DNA of 64,000 bases from UBA8941 sp963780545 (GCA_963780545.1 CAWACK010000016.1:62001-126000); one strand, 5' to 3'; positions 52,301 to 60,843 are shown, counted from the first letter of the stretch. Made by a program: numbers and translations. Notes: generated from the sequence alone by a model not told the origin.

Positions 52301-54872
52301 AATTGCCTAAGCTTTGGGATTTGGTAAGGAGTTCTTCACTCGGTTTCGTGGCGACGCAGAGGTTGTCTTTCAGCAACTTCGGGGCCCTTGAGGCGCCTAT
52401 AAGGCGCAGGGTCTCCCTAGCGGTCTTCATGGCTTCTCCGATCACTTCGAAGTCAGGGTTCTCTTCCTTGTAGTAGGACCCTAGTCTGCTTTTGGCTTCA
52501 TCTTGCTCGGAGGCGATTGTTTTTGTCAGCTCCTTCAGCTCTGATGCCATCTTGAGGTCCTGTAGGATTTTGGTTGGTATCTCGCCAGTCTTTGTTACTC
52601 TTGATATTTCGCGTCTGATGTTGTAGTAACTCGGTCTCAGGTACCTAAGGGGGGATGACCCTGGTCCCTCAAAGAAAGTAATCAAGGTTTGAAGATCTAG
52701 GGTTGTGATCTCGTCTTTGTAGGCGGCTAGTTTTACCCTGAGTTCGTCTCTTCTCCGGTGTTCTGTCTTGGCTTTATCGAGATATTTCTCCGCCTGTTCA
52801 AGGCTCGTTTTGTCGAGCCAACTTCTTTCAGGTCTGATGGTTGCTTTACAGAACTCTGTGATGCGTTGGAGTCGCCTTGCCCTGTTGATTGTCTGTGGGT
52901 CGGTGGGTAGTCCGAGGATCTCTGAGATCTTTTCTATTTGTTCCCCCCATCCGTCAGCGTCCCTTATTGTTTGGTCTAGGAATTTACCTAGGTCGTCTAT
53001 TCGTTTTAGGAGGCCCCCGTCACCCTTCGGGTTGGGTTTGAGGAGCTCGGCGGCCCTCTTCCACGTTTCCTCGACTCTGTCGGCCGTACCTCTTGGGAGT
53101 GCCCTGAATCTGTTGTCGTATCTGCTTTCAAGGTTGGCTCGTATGGTCCAGTACTCGTCCCACGCCCGCTTATGCGCTTCAGCCTCAAGCTGGAGTTTGG
53201 TGAGGTCCGTGTCCTGGAGCCATCTTGATGGGGGGTAGGGTGTGGATTCGATGATTTTTGCAAGTTTCTGGGTTGAGTCGTAGTCGTCGAGGCTCTTCGG
53301 AGCTTCGAGTTTGAGCTTTTCGCAGTAATAGTGGGTTTCCAGGCTGAGCTGTTTAGTTGAGTCGATTAGTGTGGTGAGCAGGTTGGTCCACTCGGTGCGG
53401 ACATCTATAGTGTATGTTGTAGATTTGCAGCCTTTCCAAGGGAAAGATGTGCCCTCCTCTACAACGACCCAAGAGTTCAGGAGGTGCCTCAACTGTTCCT
53501 CAAGGCCGAAGATGTTCTTCTGGTCGAGGGTGCTGAAGCTCGGGTAACCAGATGGGATGTCTGGAATTGACTCGAGCTTGGAGATCTCGTTCAAGAGCTT
53601 GTAAGCACTTGTGTTTGATGGTTGCCTCGTCTTGTGTAGGGCCTCTACGTAGGTGTTTAGCTGGGTTCTTCTATGCTTCAGTCGGTCTATCTCATCCTCG
53701 CTCATCCCTTTGCCGGGTTTTAGGTGCTCCGTGAGGGCCCTGCTTAATTCGTTGATGACTTCGCGTTTATTCGCCTTATAGCTATGGAGTTCGAGACAGT
53801 ATTCGTCGAGGTCTTTTTCCTTCAGACGGTTGTAGACTACCTCGAGGGCTGCCATCTTCTCGCTAACGAATAGAACACTTCTGCCGGCGGCGATGTATTC
53901 GGATATTATGTTAGCTATTGTCTGGCTCTTTCCCGTGCCTGGTGGGCCGTGCATCACATAGGATTGTCCCCTGAGTGCGTACTGGATGCAGAGTTGTTGG
54001 CTGCTATCAGCATCCAAAATCTGGAATGTTTTGCCGGGGTCCACGACGGTGTCCAGGTCCTCAACACTCGGTAGGCCTTTCTGGATGAGTCCCTCTACGG
54101 GTACACCGGCTAAGGCTCTAAGTGTGGGGTGTTCTGTGATGCGGCTTAGGTTGTCAGTCAGATCTTGATAAATAGCGAGTTTGGCGAAGCTGAAGAGTCC
54201 GAGGTATACGGTGGGCTCAACTGTCCACCCAAGTTCCTTCACGACTTCTTGAATGGCTGCCAGGTAGCTTGATGGTGTCTGCTCCTCTTCCTCTGGGAGG
54301 GTTGGGAGGTCAACACTGTGCTCGTACTTCAGCTTTAGCATTAAGGCTGGGTTGACGAGTATCTCATCCTCTATTGGTGGTATTTTGATCTGGTATGGTT
54401 CCCGTGTTGAGTCTCTGGTGAGTTCGACTGGGGTCAGAAGCAGGGGTGATACGACTTCCTGTTTAGTATCCTTCTCTGTCCACTTCAACTGCCCGAATGT
54501 TATGTAGAGGATCCTTATGCCTCGTTCTGTGTACTCTGATTGGGAGCGTCTGCTCAGGTTTCTCAGGGTTCTGTCGAGCTGGTTTGGATCGGACCAGCCC
54601 GGTGTGATCTCTGTGCTCTTCGGCGGCCTAATTTTGGGCGGCGTATCTCCAGGCCTCGTAAGGGGAGGTTGCCTGATCTCCCAGCCTCTCCCCCTTACTA
54701 CGAGTCGGCCGTACACTGTTTCCATATCTGGGGAGACTATTGTGAGGTGTGAGGTCTTGGTTGGTTGGAAGTAGATCGCCTTGTTCCTCTTTGTTAGGTC
54801 TATTAAGCGGAGCTTCCAGTCCTCTACGCGTCTGGCTACCCTAAGGGATTCTGGAGATTCCAAGAAGACCAT
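49326..54872 (-). CDS. DUF4011 - SF1 helicase - Vsr-like nuclease - DUF3320 protein (Hhe-type defence candidate)
   Basis: A 1,848-residue multidomain protein. The N-terminus has the DUF4011 signature (WKLRLIDLTKRNKAIYF). Walker A HGPPGTGKSQTIANI is at about 309-323. A long helical insert follows, then Walker B LVVFDEASQIF at about 1,222, VAGDNKQLPPTPFF, and late helicase motifs NVQGDERDVMVISVGYG and RRLNVAVTRAREKVILV. A Vsr/DUF559-like nuclease occupies about 1,510-1,610 (LDGEGY, RDRLRAQVLEGMGWNLHRIW, SPEW). A DUF3320-like segment (IEGPIHQEYAFKRINKA) lies near 1,700. This order matches the single-gene Hhe type of anti-phage proteins. It stands alone, with no methylase nearby. Confidence 0.85.
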   Translation of the reverse strand: MVFLESPESLRVARRVEDWKLRLIDLTKRNKAIYFQPTKTSHLTIVSPDMETVYGRLVVRGRGWEIRQPPLTRPGDTPPKIRPPKSTEITPGWSDPNQLDRTLRNLSRRSQSEYTERGIRILYITFGQLKWTEKDTKQEVVSPLLLTPVELTRDSTREPYQIKIPPIEDEILVNPALMLKLKYEHSVDLPTLPEEEEQTPSSYLAAIQEVVKELGWTVEPTVYLGLFSFAKLAIYQDLTDNLSRITEHPTLRALAGVPVEGLIQKGLPSVEDLDTVVDPGKTFQILDADSSQQLCIQYALRGQSYVMHGPPGTGKSQTIANIISEYIAAGRSVLFVSEKMAALEVVYNRLKEKDLDEYCLELHSYKANKREVINELSRALTEHLKPGKGMSEDEIDRLKHRRTQLNTYVEALHKTRQPSNTSAYKLLNEISKLESIPDIPSGYPSFSTLDQKNIFGLEEQLRHLLNSWVVVEEGTSFPWKGCKSTTYTIDVRTEWTNLLTTLIDSTKQLSLETHYYCEKLKLEAPKSLDDYDSTQKLAKIIESTPYPPSRWLQDTDLTKLQLEAEAHKRAWDEYWTIRANLESRYDNRFRALPRGTADRVEETWKRAAELLKPNPKGDGGLLKRIDDLGKFLDQTIRDADGWGEQIEKISEILGLPTDPQTINRARRLQRITEFCKATIRPERSWLDKTSLEQAEKYLDKAKTEHRRRDELRVKLAAYKDEITTLDLQTLITFFEGPGSSPLRYLRPSYYNIRREISRVTKTGEIPTKILQDLKMASELKELTKTIASEQDEAKSRLGSYYKEENPDFEVIGEAMKTARETLRLIGASRAPKLLKDNLCVATKPSEELLTKSQSLGNSLQSWRAAQKPLRVILPENLPGEETRIMNIQLHHLKEWAVELNKRLDILRENIQPALITAIIDPPKTLSRLLSDIRKTEMLRVFEEAEVELAPQQRETYGRLYEGVSTDWLKVIGAINWTRSLLQALPLKPSAETINFATDPALGRPKLETQKHLREIYRLIDELNSRFSYPLWDKRAQSLSVDEVLLVSKKLAQRIDDLQAWVDYNNSFKRLIEEGLGNLVKELVEKKYNRELLIDIYRKSIYSGLLNHFAEEDSNLGSFRSKEHDQAVDDFRSLDARLIEESPKKVIEAANTKKPQGVFVEAPDSEITILLKEAAKKRRQMPLRHLFNRIPNLIRRLKPCLLMSPISVSQFILPERLHFDLVVFDEASQIFTEDAVGSIYRGDTLIVAGDNKQLPPTPFFQYVAENDFEWEEASDEVGVYDSVLDECMGMGLPVSMLRWHYRSKHDSLIVFSNREFYDDKLILFPSATDKGGGLGIEFTYVPDGVYDRGGARNNLREAEVVADIVFRQLKEHPEKSLGVMTFSISQMNTVKDEIETRLAKSPEYGKLLQEDRLRGFFVKNLENVQGDERDVMVISVGYGYDKGGVMTMNFGPLNMEGGERRLNVAVTRAREKVILVSSIKSSDIDLSSTKSFGVKCLHNYLAYTEQTTKPEKLEGEVTIQSEIQKEVAEEIRRLGYVAVLQVGESSLRVDIGVKVPENPEKFILGIILDGEGYRSTATARDRDRLRAQVLEGMGWNLHRIWSPEWVQRRSTEIQRLDQALKWAETYEKRPESSQLKRTAQKKRILEQKVTEKRSDELPGSEPYLRASLEPRQTFNKIPQSQRELYLDLYHLELRNLLPKLVHIEGPIHQEYAFKRINKAINLRPAPSSFHKAYWATIEDMIKKGRFQRRGEFLWPNNSTAIKVRIPVNGSEAEIRPLEYISSEEIQAAMLLILSHSMGLSRESLLLETVNIFWARQTTKTNKILESEMEEMLGEKRISQIGEILSIATN

Positions 54873-54985
54873 CCCTCTTTGAACGGAATAGTTACCCTCA
54901 TCGAATAAGACTTTATACGGCGGGGCATACCGAAAGCAATCATTTATCGTAATGAATTACTTCATGGTGAGCGCGTGACTGCCAT

Positions 54986-56323
54986 TTACCTTTTGCTCAG
55001 TTTCTCCAGTGGAATCCTCGGCGTATCGTTGTACTTATAACCTCCAGGTGGGGTCCATCCGCCAAATTCAGCCATAGCTTTACCCAGCCAGTGACCTGAG
55101 GGCTTCTCAGGATTGAAGAGAGAGTGGCAGAAGGCTGATTCATCATCCGACACTGGGGGAAGCAGTAGCTCGTACTCCTTAGATCCAACGCCGAGCACGC
55201 TGCATGTGTTTGGGGTAATCCACTGACTCATACCTATTATGCCAGTGAACTTCTCCTGCCCCGGCTCCATCACGCCTTTCTCTTCGGCTACTGAACCTGG
55301 AATCCCGTGGGCCTGCACGGACATGTCAAGAGCCGCTAAATCTATAGAGACGATGTCCCTTGAGGAGAAAACTCCGAGGTTCGGGATAACGGGTCTATCG
55401 GAGCCTGGTACGCAGTCGCATGCGGGGGCTATATCGAGGGCGTAGGTGATGTAGCCAACGTGCTCCCTGCCTATGTGGCGGAGGTAACCGGCAGCGGCAT
55501 CTCCCATGGCCACGAGGAACCAGTTTCTCCAATCCTCATATTTTTCCCTACCCCATAGATCGCATCTGAATAGGGGTCTCTGGTGGCCAAAACAGCCTAT
55601 GCACTTCAATCCATCCCAGGTGGCTCTGTCTTTAGTAATTTTGAAAGCCCCAACGGGGCAGAGATTATTGCAGAGGGCAGCGTCGGGGCATTCCTCACCG
55701 GGGCAATTCTCCCCGTTGAAGCTCCAAGAGTTCCAGCCAACCTTCTGGTGGGTGCAGAGATGGACGTTGAATTTACCCCTCTTGGAGCTGCATCCGATGG
55801 CGACGTTCTTGATGCTGCCTCCGTAGACTCCGTTGCCGTGGCCTTTGAAGTGGCTCACAACTATGACGGAGTCGGCGTCTGCGATTCCCTTCGCAAGGTA
55901 GCCCTCTTTCAAAAGGAGGCCGTCGGGTATGTCGACTTTGACGTCGTCGGTGCCGTACATGCCGTCACTTATTATGATGGGGCATCCCATCGTCTCTGAC
56001 GTGAAACCGTTGCGCGCCGCGGTCTCAAGGTAGAGGTCAGCTGTGCTTCGAGTCCCATAGTAGTAGTATGGTGCAGTCGTCGTATCGGTTACGAAGGGCC
56101 TGCCACCCTTTTCCTTGACCTTGTCGACGATGACTCTTACGAGTATGGGTCGCAGATAAGCTGAGTTGAACCACTCCCCCATGTGACATTTGATCGCAAC
56201 CGAGTCCCCTGGTTCAAAACAGTCTCCGAGGCCCGCGTGGTCGAATAGCTGCATCGCCTTCGCAGGTATGCTCGACGACATCCTCTGGTAGCGATCATCC
56301 ATAAAGTAAACCTTGCTAACCAT
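54986..56323 (-). CDS. DUF362 ferredoxin-like protein
   Basis: A 445-residue protein. DUF362 features: SVAIKCHMGEW near the N-terminus, RPFVTDTTTAPYYYYGTRST, and VVSHFKGHGNGVYGGSIKNV. A Cys-rich centre (CPGEECPDAALCNNLCPVGAF, then CIGCFGHQ) provides enough cysteines for one or two Fe-S clusters, though spacing differs from standard ferredoxins. DUF362 proteins are common in anaerobes and of unclear function. Slightly longer than typical (about 370-400). It is upstream of the helicase gene in the same direction, with a 113-base gap. Confidence 0.85.
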   Translation of the reverse strand: MVSKVYFMDDRYQRMSSSIPAKAMQLFDHAGLGDCFEPGDSVAIKCHMGEWFNSAYLRPILVRVIVDKVKEKGGRPFVTDTTTAPYYYYGTRSTADLYLETAARNGFTSETMGCPIIISDGMYGTDDVKVDIPDGLLLKEGYLAKGIADADSVIVVSHFKGHGNGVYGGSIKNVAIGCSSKRGKFNVHLCTHQKVGWNSWSFNGENCPGEECPDAALCNNLCPVGAFKITKDRATWDGLKCIGCFGHQRPLFRCDLWGREKYEDWRNWFLVAMGDAAAGYLRHIGREHVGYITYALDIAPACDCVPGSDRPVIPNLGVFSSRDIVSIDLAALDMSVQAHGIPGSVAEEKGVMEPGQEKFTGIIGMSQWITPNTCSVLGVGSKEYELLLPPVSDDESAFCHSLFNPEKPSGHWLGKAMAEFGGWTPPGGYKYNDTPRIPLEKLSKR

Positions 56324-56405
56324 CTCAAGTTCCCCCCAAAAACCTTAGGTTAAAGTGGTCTTCGACACTATTTAAGACTCAACTTGACTTTTCGATGACA
56401 AGTTG

Positions 56406-56741
56406 CTAGGTGACTACCATGTTACGGCGTCTGCTCTCCTCATCGATCCTTGTGGCTTTTCTCTCGACTTCCTTAATCTTCTCCTCGAAATTCTTTAAGG
56501 TCGAGCCCTCGTTTTCGAGTGACCTAATTGCATCATCTAATGCTTCCTGTAGATCCTTTAACATTGGCTCCCCGATCTTCGTCCTTAGCCAAATTGTTGA
56601 CTCATTCTCAGTCACAATATTCGTCACTTTCGCGACTCTGATTTGAAGACTATTTGCGTACCCCTCGTTACCCTTCATCACGCCTAGCAACGATTTGATT
56701 TTGGTTAACTTTTCTTTTACGGCTGGGAGCCTTGTGCTCAT
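56406..56741 (-). CDS. small coiled-coil protein
   Basis: 111 residues, nearly all helical with heptad-like spacing (LPAVKEKLTKIKSLLGVMKG, LQEALDDAIRSLENEGSTLK, FEEKIKEVERKATRIDEESR). No known domain. It starts 4 bases after the stop of the extended SDR, so the two are co-transcribed. A scaffold or structural role is possible but unproven. Confidence 0.65.
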   Translation of the reverse strand: MSTRLPAVKEKLTKIKSLLGVMKGNEGYANSLQIRVAKVTNIVTENESTIWLRTKIGEPMLKDLQEALDDAIRSLENEGSTLKNFEEKIKEVERKATRIDEESRRRNMVVT

Positions 56742-56745
56742 TTTA

Positions 56746-57594
56746 TCACCTTAACCCATATTCTTTCCCTAGCATCTTCAATCTTTCCTCGAGTTGTTCG
56801 AAAGGTGTCCTCTGGTAACCAAGACGCCTGCTTTTATGTGTATTATACCAATCAATGGCCGTGAACACATTCGAGAACGTTGGATCTACCTCGACTCCAA
56901 GCGCCGCGTAGAACCTCTGCACGTATTCGTGGCCCAGCATCCGCCAGGACTCACCCCCCGCAATGTTGAATGTCTCTTTTTCTTCAACCACTTTTAATGC
57001 AGCCACAATTGCGTTGGCAGCGTCCTCAACGAAGATGAACTCGACTCTCTGATTCCCATGATATGGTATCGTGGGAGGTAGCTCCACGACGTCGGCTATG
57101 CTTATCGGGGCGATCCTGAGGATTGTATAGGGATTACCAGACTCAGCGACCGCGGTTTCTCCAAGGATTTTACTCATCGAGTAATTATCGTGTGCTGCGA
57201 GGTGGTGTTGCTCGTCTATAATCTGTTTCTCACTGGCGGTCACCCCATAAACTGATATCGAGGAGGCTAAAACCATCGGGGTTCCTTGCTTTGAGGTCCT
57301 CAGCAGGTTTCTAGTTCCTTCAATGTTCACCTTCGACGTTAGTCTCTCACTCTCTTCACTCTTAGGGGGCATTATTGCAGCTAGGTGGATAATCGCCTCC
57401 ACACCTTCACAAGCGCGTGATACATTCTCCGGGTCGGTTATGTCACCTTTAAGGAGTTCAACTCTGCTGAGGGCTTCAAGGAGAGCCCAATTGACTACTG
57501 GTAGATCGAAGACTCTCACCTTTTCACCCTCCTTTATTAACAGTTTTACGACTTCGTAGCCTAGACGACCCGCGCCGCCGGTGACAAGAATCAT
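56746..57594 (-). CDS. NAD-dependent epimerase/dehydratase (extended SDR)
   Basis: A 282-residue extended SDR. ILVTGGAGRLGYEVVKLL is the NAD loop, GDITDPENV and IIHLAAIMPP follow, SSISVYGV holds the catalytic Ser, and YSMSKILGE gives Tyr-Lys. The C-terminal part (GGESWRMLGHEYVQRFYAAL) is the substrate domain. Members act on nucleotide sugars or reduce keto groups; the specific reaction is not clear. It is co-transcribed with the coiled-coil gene. Confidence 0.88.
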   Translation of the reverse strand: MILVTGGAGRLGYEVVKLLIKEGEKVRVFDLPVVNWALLEALSRVELLKGDITDPENVSRACEGVEAIIHLAAIMPPKSEESERLTSKVNIEGTRNLLRTSKQGTPMVLASSISVYGVTASEKQIIDEQHHLAAHDNYSMSKILGETAVAESGNPYTILRIAPISIADVVELPPTIPYHGNQRVEFIFVEDAANAIVAALKVVEEKETFNIAGGESWRMLGHEYVQRFYAALGVEVDPTFSNVFTAIDWYNTHKSRRLGYQRTPFEQLEERLKMLGKEYGLR

Positions 57595-58055
57595 TTTCTC
57601 GCCCTAAATCTAGTGAGTATCCCTAGAAATCTTTTTACCCACTCGATGGTGCTTCGACGCGTGTGCGCGCAATGTATTTTTAGACTTAATGGATATGACT
57701 CGTATTTTTGGTAAGCGGGGAAAAGAGTTCTTAGTGGTTATCTATGGCGGATGTAGCCAAAGTAGATTACGACGACGCATATCTTTACGGTCAAAAGACC
57801 GCCGATGAATAGTCCCTCCCCCAAAGTCAGCTTAGGATGGTAACTCGTGCACCGACTTACATTGGCGTCGACGATCTTGAGCCATATACGTTCAATACAA
57901 CTATCTAGTACTCGCCTGTTGTGGTGCGCGCATGCGATTATGGTTAGTAAAATTGCACGAAAGGGTTGGAAACTGATCAATTAATCAAGAGGCACAAATA
58001 TGATGTGGGTAGCCCTTTTTATAGGGCCCTCATGAGAGGTTTCCTGGTGAACTAA
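57595..58055. other. intergenic region with CG motifs and weak short ORFs
   Basis: Contains GTGTGCGCGC near 57,660 and GGTGCGCGCATGC near 57,927. Two short frames (plus 57743-57811, 22 codons; minus 57738-57980, 80 codons) are not supported by any family. A TATA box for the FMN reductase is at the right edge. No RNA gene recognised. Confidence 0.35.
58016..58023 (+). promoter_or_regulatory. TATA box, FMN reductase gene
   Basis: TTTTTATA centred about 36 bases before the TTG start at 58056, predicting a leader of roughly 10 bases. Confidence 0.5.
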
Positions 58056-58598
58056 TTGAAGGTCCTAGGTATAGTTGGCGGGGCTAAGAGAGATGGAAAC
58101 ACTGCTAAGCTCGTTGAGGAGGTCCTCGCTGGGGCTAGGGAGGCGGGACACGAGACTATTCTCTTCAAGCTCGGGGAATTGGAGATCGGTCACCTCGGGG
58201 ATAAGGATGGGGAGACGACGTTTCCTAACGACGACTTCGAGAAGATAAAGCCCCATATCGAGTCAATGGGGGCCCTCGTCCTCGGCGCGCCCATCTGGTT
58301 CAGCACCGTCGACTCTCGTACACACGCCTTCATCCAACACCTCTACTGGTACAGCAGCTACTATAGTGAGGAGAACAAGGCTAAGTTGCCCAAAGGGGCG
58401 AAGGCCATTAACTGCATAACCTACGGTTGGGATAAGCCCCACATTTATGATGACGTCCTAGACTGGCTCAAGGAAATGGAGAAGGGCTTCGGCATGAAGA
58501 AAATCAAGGGCATCGCCGCTTCGAACACCGGCGAGAAACCAGTCGAGACCCGTAAAAACCTACTCAAGAAGGCTCGCGATGCTGGAAGAAATCTTTAA
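58056..58598 (+). CDS. NADPH-dependent FMN reductase / flavodoxin-fold protein
   Basis: A 180-residue flavodoxin-fold protein with a TTG start. GIVGGAKRDGNTAKLVEEVL is the FMN-phosphate loop, ALVLGAPIWFSTVDSRTHAF the flavin-ring loop. It resembles iron-sulfur flavoproteins but lacks their CxxCxxC motif (that position reads GELEIGHLGDKDG), so it carries FMN only. Likely quinone, flavin or metal reduction. Single-gene unit. Confidence 0.85.
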   Translation: MKVLGIVGGAKRDGNTAKLVEEVLAGAREAGHETILFKLGELEIGHLGDKDGETTFPNDDFEKIKPHIESMGALVLGAPIWFSTVDSRTHAFIQHLYWYSSYYSEENKAKLPKGAKAINCITYGWDKPHIYDDVLDWLKEMEKGFGMKKIKGIAASNTGEKPVETRKNLLKKARDAGRNL

Positions 58599-58697
58599 CC
58601 ACCAGGAATGGGTGTTCCCTAAGCGCGTACGTATGGTAATTAACATTTCTTAAAAGCGCCACATCAATATATAGTGTTTTAAGGGACAGCCGCGTGC

Positions 58698-58727
58698 GGA
58701 ATCGATGTTGTTCATTTAAATGTTGAA
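58698..58727 (+). repeat. dispersed intergenic repeat, copy 2
   Basis: GGAATCGATGTTGTTCATTT then AAATGTTGAA, differing from copy 1 (48674-48703) at three positions. It ends 45 bases before the M20 peptidase start. Preceded by a shared AAAAGCGCCA motif about 50 bases upstream (also near 48,513 before copy 1). Confidence 0.55.
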
Positions 58728-58771
58728 CGCGTCGATTTGTCTCTAATCCTAGTCGATGAGGCGCTGCTAAC

Positions 58772-60025
58772 GTGCTAGATGTGGAGAGGAATGTCCTCGA
58801 AGAGATTGATGAAGACGCTATTGTAAAGACTGCGAGTGAATTAATTCAGATCCCCAGTGTAACAGGGAATGAATCAGATGCTCAGAGATATATTTCTAAG
58901 CTGATGATGGGCATCGGTCTCCAGACGGATGTCTGGGAGATCGATATCCCGGAGATGAGGAAGCATCCGGACTTCAGTATGGGTGTTGACAGAAAAGAGG
59001 GCCTCGGAGTCGTGGGAAGGCTCGCCTGTGGGAGTGGTAGGAGCCTCATCCTCAACGGCCACATAGATGTAGTGTCTGCTGGTGACGAGTCGAATTGGAC
59101 TTATCCTCCTTGGGGAGGTACCGTCGAGTCTGAACTGCTTTATGGCAGAGGCTCAGTCGACATGAAGGGTGGGCTCAGCTGCGCTCTCCACGCAGTGAAG
59201 GCCGTTGTCGAGTCGGGGGTGGACTTAGGAGGCGACGTTTTCGTCGAAAGCGTCGTAGGTGAGGAGGATGGCGGCATAGGCGCATTAGCCACGATTCTGC
59301 GAGGTTATAAGGCCGATGGGGCTGTAGTCGTTGAACCCACCGAGCTGAAGGTTGCCCCGGCGCAGGCTGGTTCACACTGCTTCAGGATCACCGTGAGGGG
59401 GAGTTCCGCTCACGCCTGCGTCAGAGAGGAGGGAGTGAGTGCCCTGGAGAAGTTTATGCCAATCTACGAGGCATTGATGAGGCTGGAGAGGAGACGCAAC
59501 TCTGCTGTGGATGATCCTCTTTACTCTAGGTATCGTCTGCCGATTCCTTTGAATCTCGGTGTTGTTAAGTGTGGGAACTGGCCCTCATCCGTGCCGGAGG
59601 AGCTGGTTCTCGAAGGCCGATACGGGATAGGTGTAGACGAGGATGTCGCATCAGCTCATACGGTATTTATTAAGGCGGTGGCAGACGCGGTGGCCTCGGA
59701 TGACTGGCTACGGAGTCACCCGCCTTTAGTTGAGTGGCGTGGAGGCCAATTTAATCCTGCTAGAACGCCTACGGGGCATCGCCTGACGACTACGGTGGCG
59801 ACTGCATACAGGGATGCCGCGGGGGTGGTACCGGTGTATGAGGGTGTTACATATGGATCTGATATGCGTCACCTCGTTAATGTGGGTAATATTCCCACTG
59901 TTCTATTTGGGCCTGGGGATGTTAGGCTCTGTCACAGATCTGACGAGCATGTGCCAATAAGCGATTTGGTCACGGCGACAAGGACTCTTGCCTTAACAAT
60001 TCTTCGCTTCTGCTGCGGTTTATAA
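58772..60025 (+). CDS. M20-family metallopeptidase/deacylase (ArgE/DapE type)
   Basis: 417 residues. Metal and catalytic motifs of M20 in order: LILNGHIDVVSAG (His-Asp), LLYGRGSVDMKGGLSCA (bridging Asp), VVGEEDGGIGA (catalytic Glu and ligand), VVEPTELKVAPAQAGSHCF leading into the lid/dimer domain, GVTYGSDMRHL and HRSDEHVPISDL (final His). They deacylate N-acyl amino acids or cleave dipeptides. The start GTG is 8 bases past a stop in the same frame region. Confidence 0.88.
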   Translation: MLDVERNVLEEIDEDAIVKTASELIQIPSVTGNESDAQRYISKLMMGIGLQTDVWEIDIPEMRKHPDFSMGVDRKEGLGVVGRLACGSGRSLILNGHIDVVSAGDESNWTYPPWGGTVESELLYGRGSVDMKGGLSCALHAVKAVVESGVDLGGDVFVESVVGEEDGGIGALATILRGYKADGAVVVEPTELKVAPAQAGSHCFRITVRGSSAHACVREEGVSALEKFMPIYEALMRLERRRNSAVDDPLYSRYRLPIPLNLGVVKCGNWPSSVPEELVLEGRYGIGVDEDVASAHTVFIKAVADAVASDDWLRSHPPLVEWRGGQFNPARTPTGHRLTTTVATAYRDAAGVVPVYEGVTYGSDMRHLVNVGNIPTVLFGPGDVRLCHRSDEHVPISDLVTATRTLALTILRFCCGL

Positions 60026-60060
60026 TGTGCTTGGATTGTGAATTGGTTAAATGAGGATAC

Positions 60061-60843
60061 CTATCTACCCTTGAAGACCGGCTTCCTCTTTTCTAGAAAA
60101 GCCTTCATTCCCTCTGCTTTGTCCTCGGTGTCGAAGCACATCGCGTAGAACTCCGCCTCCAACCTGTTTCCTTCTTCGAGGTTTCCATAGGAGCTGAAGT
60201 TTATGAGTCGCTTGCAATAGCCAATGGCTATAGGCGCACGCTCAAGTATCTTCCCCGCTAACTTTTTAGTTTCCTCTAGAAGTTCCGCATGTTTAACCAC
60301 CTTATTGGCGAGCCCAAACTTGAGTGCCGTCTCAGCGTCTATGCTTTCCCCAGTGAAGAATAGCTGTTTGGCCCTCTTCGGGCCAATTATCCTCGGTAGT
60401 CTTTGGGTTCCACCGAATGGTGTTGTTATGCCTAACCCTGGAGGGGGCTCACCAAAAAGCGCTTTCTCGGAAGCCACGACGATGTCACATGCGATGGCGA
60501 GGTCGCAGCCGGCTCCAAGGGCAAGACCATTGACGGCGGCGATTATAGGTTTAGGGAGGTTCTCCAACTTGTTGAGGATCCTGTGCGTCATATTAGCGAA
60601 GGAGGCTGCGTCGCTGCTATTCATGCCCAATAGAGCCCTTACGTCGCCGCCTGCCGAGAATGCCCGATCACCCTTCCCTGTGATTATCATCACCATCATT
60701 TCGTCTGTACTCGAAAAATCGTCAAGGGCTTGCTCGATCTCTTGGAATGTGTCTCCGCGGAGAGCATTAAGCACGTCAGGCCTATTTATTTTGACTATAA
60801 GGGTTCTATTCTCTCTTTCTACGATTAGATCCTTGTATTGCAT
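60061..60843 (-). CDS. crotonase-superfamily protein (enoyl-CoA hydratase-like)
   Basis: 260 residues with the crotonase fold: FSAGGDVRALLGMN (oxyanion loop), AAVNGLALGAGCDLAIACDI and FGEPPPGLGITTPFGGTQRL. The two catalytic Glu of true hydratases fall at Asp (GAGCDLA) and Pro (EPPPG), so ordinary enoyl-CoA hydration is unlikely; an isomerase, dehalogenase or other CoA-thioester activity fits better. No other fatty-acid genes are nearby. Confidence 0.88.
   Translation of the reverse strand: MQYKDLIVERENRTLIVKINRPDVLNALRGDTFQEIEQALDDFSSTDEMMVMIITGKGDRAFSAGGDVRALLGMNSSDAASFANMTHRILNKLENLPKPIIAAVNGLALGAGCDLAIACDIVVASEKALFGEPPPGLGITTPFGGTQRLPRIIGPKRAKQLFFTGESIDAETALKFGLANKVVKHAELLEETKKLAGKILERAPIAIGYCKRLINFSSYGNLEEGNRLEAEFYAMCFDTEDKAEGMKAFLEKRKPVFKGR

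Noticed and set aside
49411..54774. Many plus-strand ORFs opposite the 1,848-residue helicase gene
   Set aside because: Antisense shadows of a long real gene; none has its own motifs or promoter.
57738..57980. 80-codon minus-strand ORF and a 22-codon plus-strand ORF in the same intergenic region
   Set aside because: Neither has a family signature or a good promoter; they overlap antisense. Chance frames are more likely.
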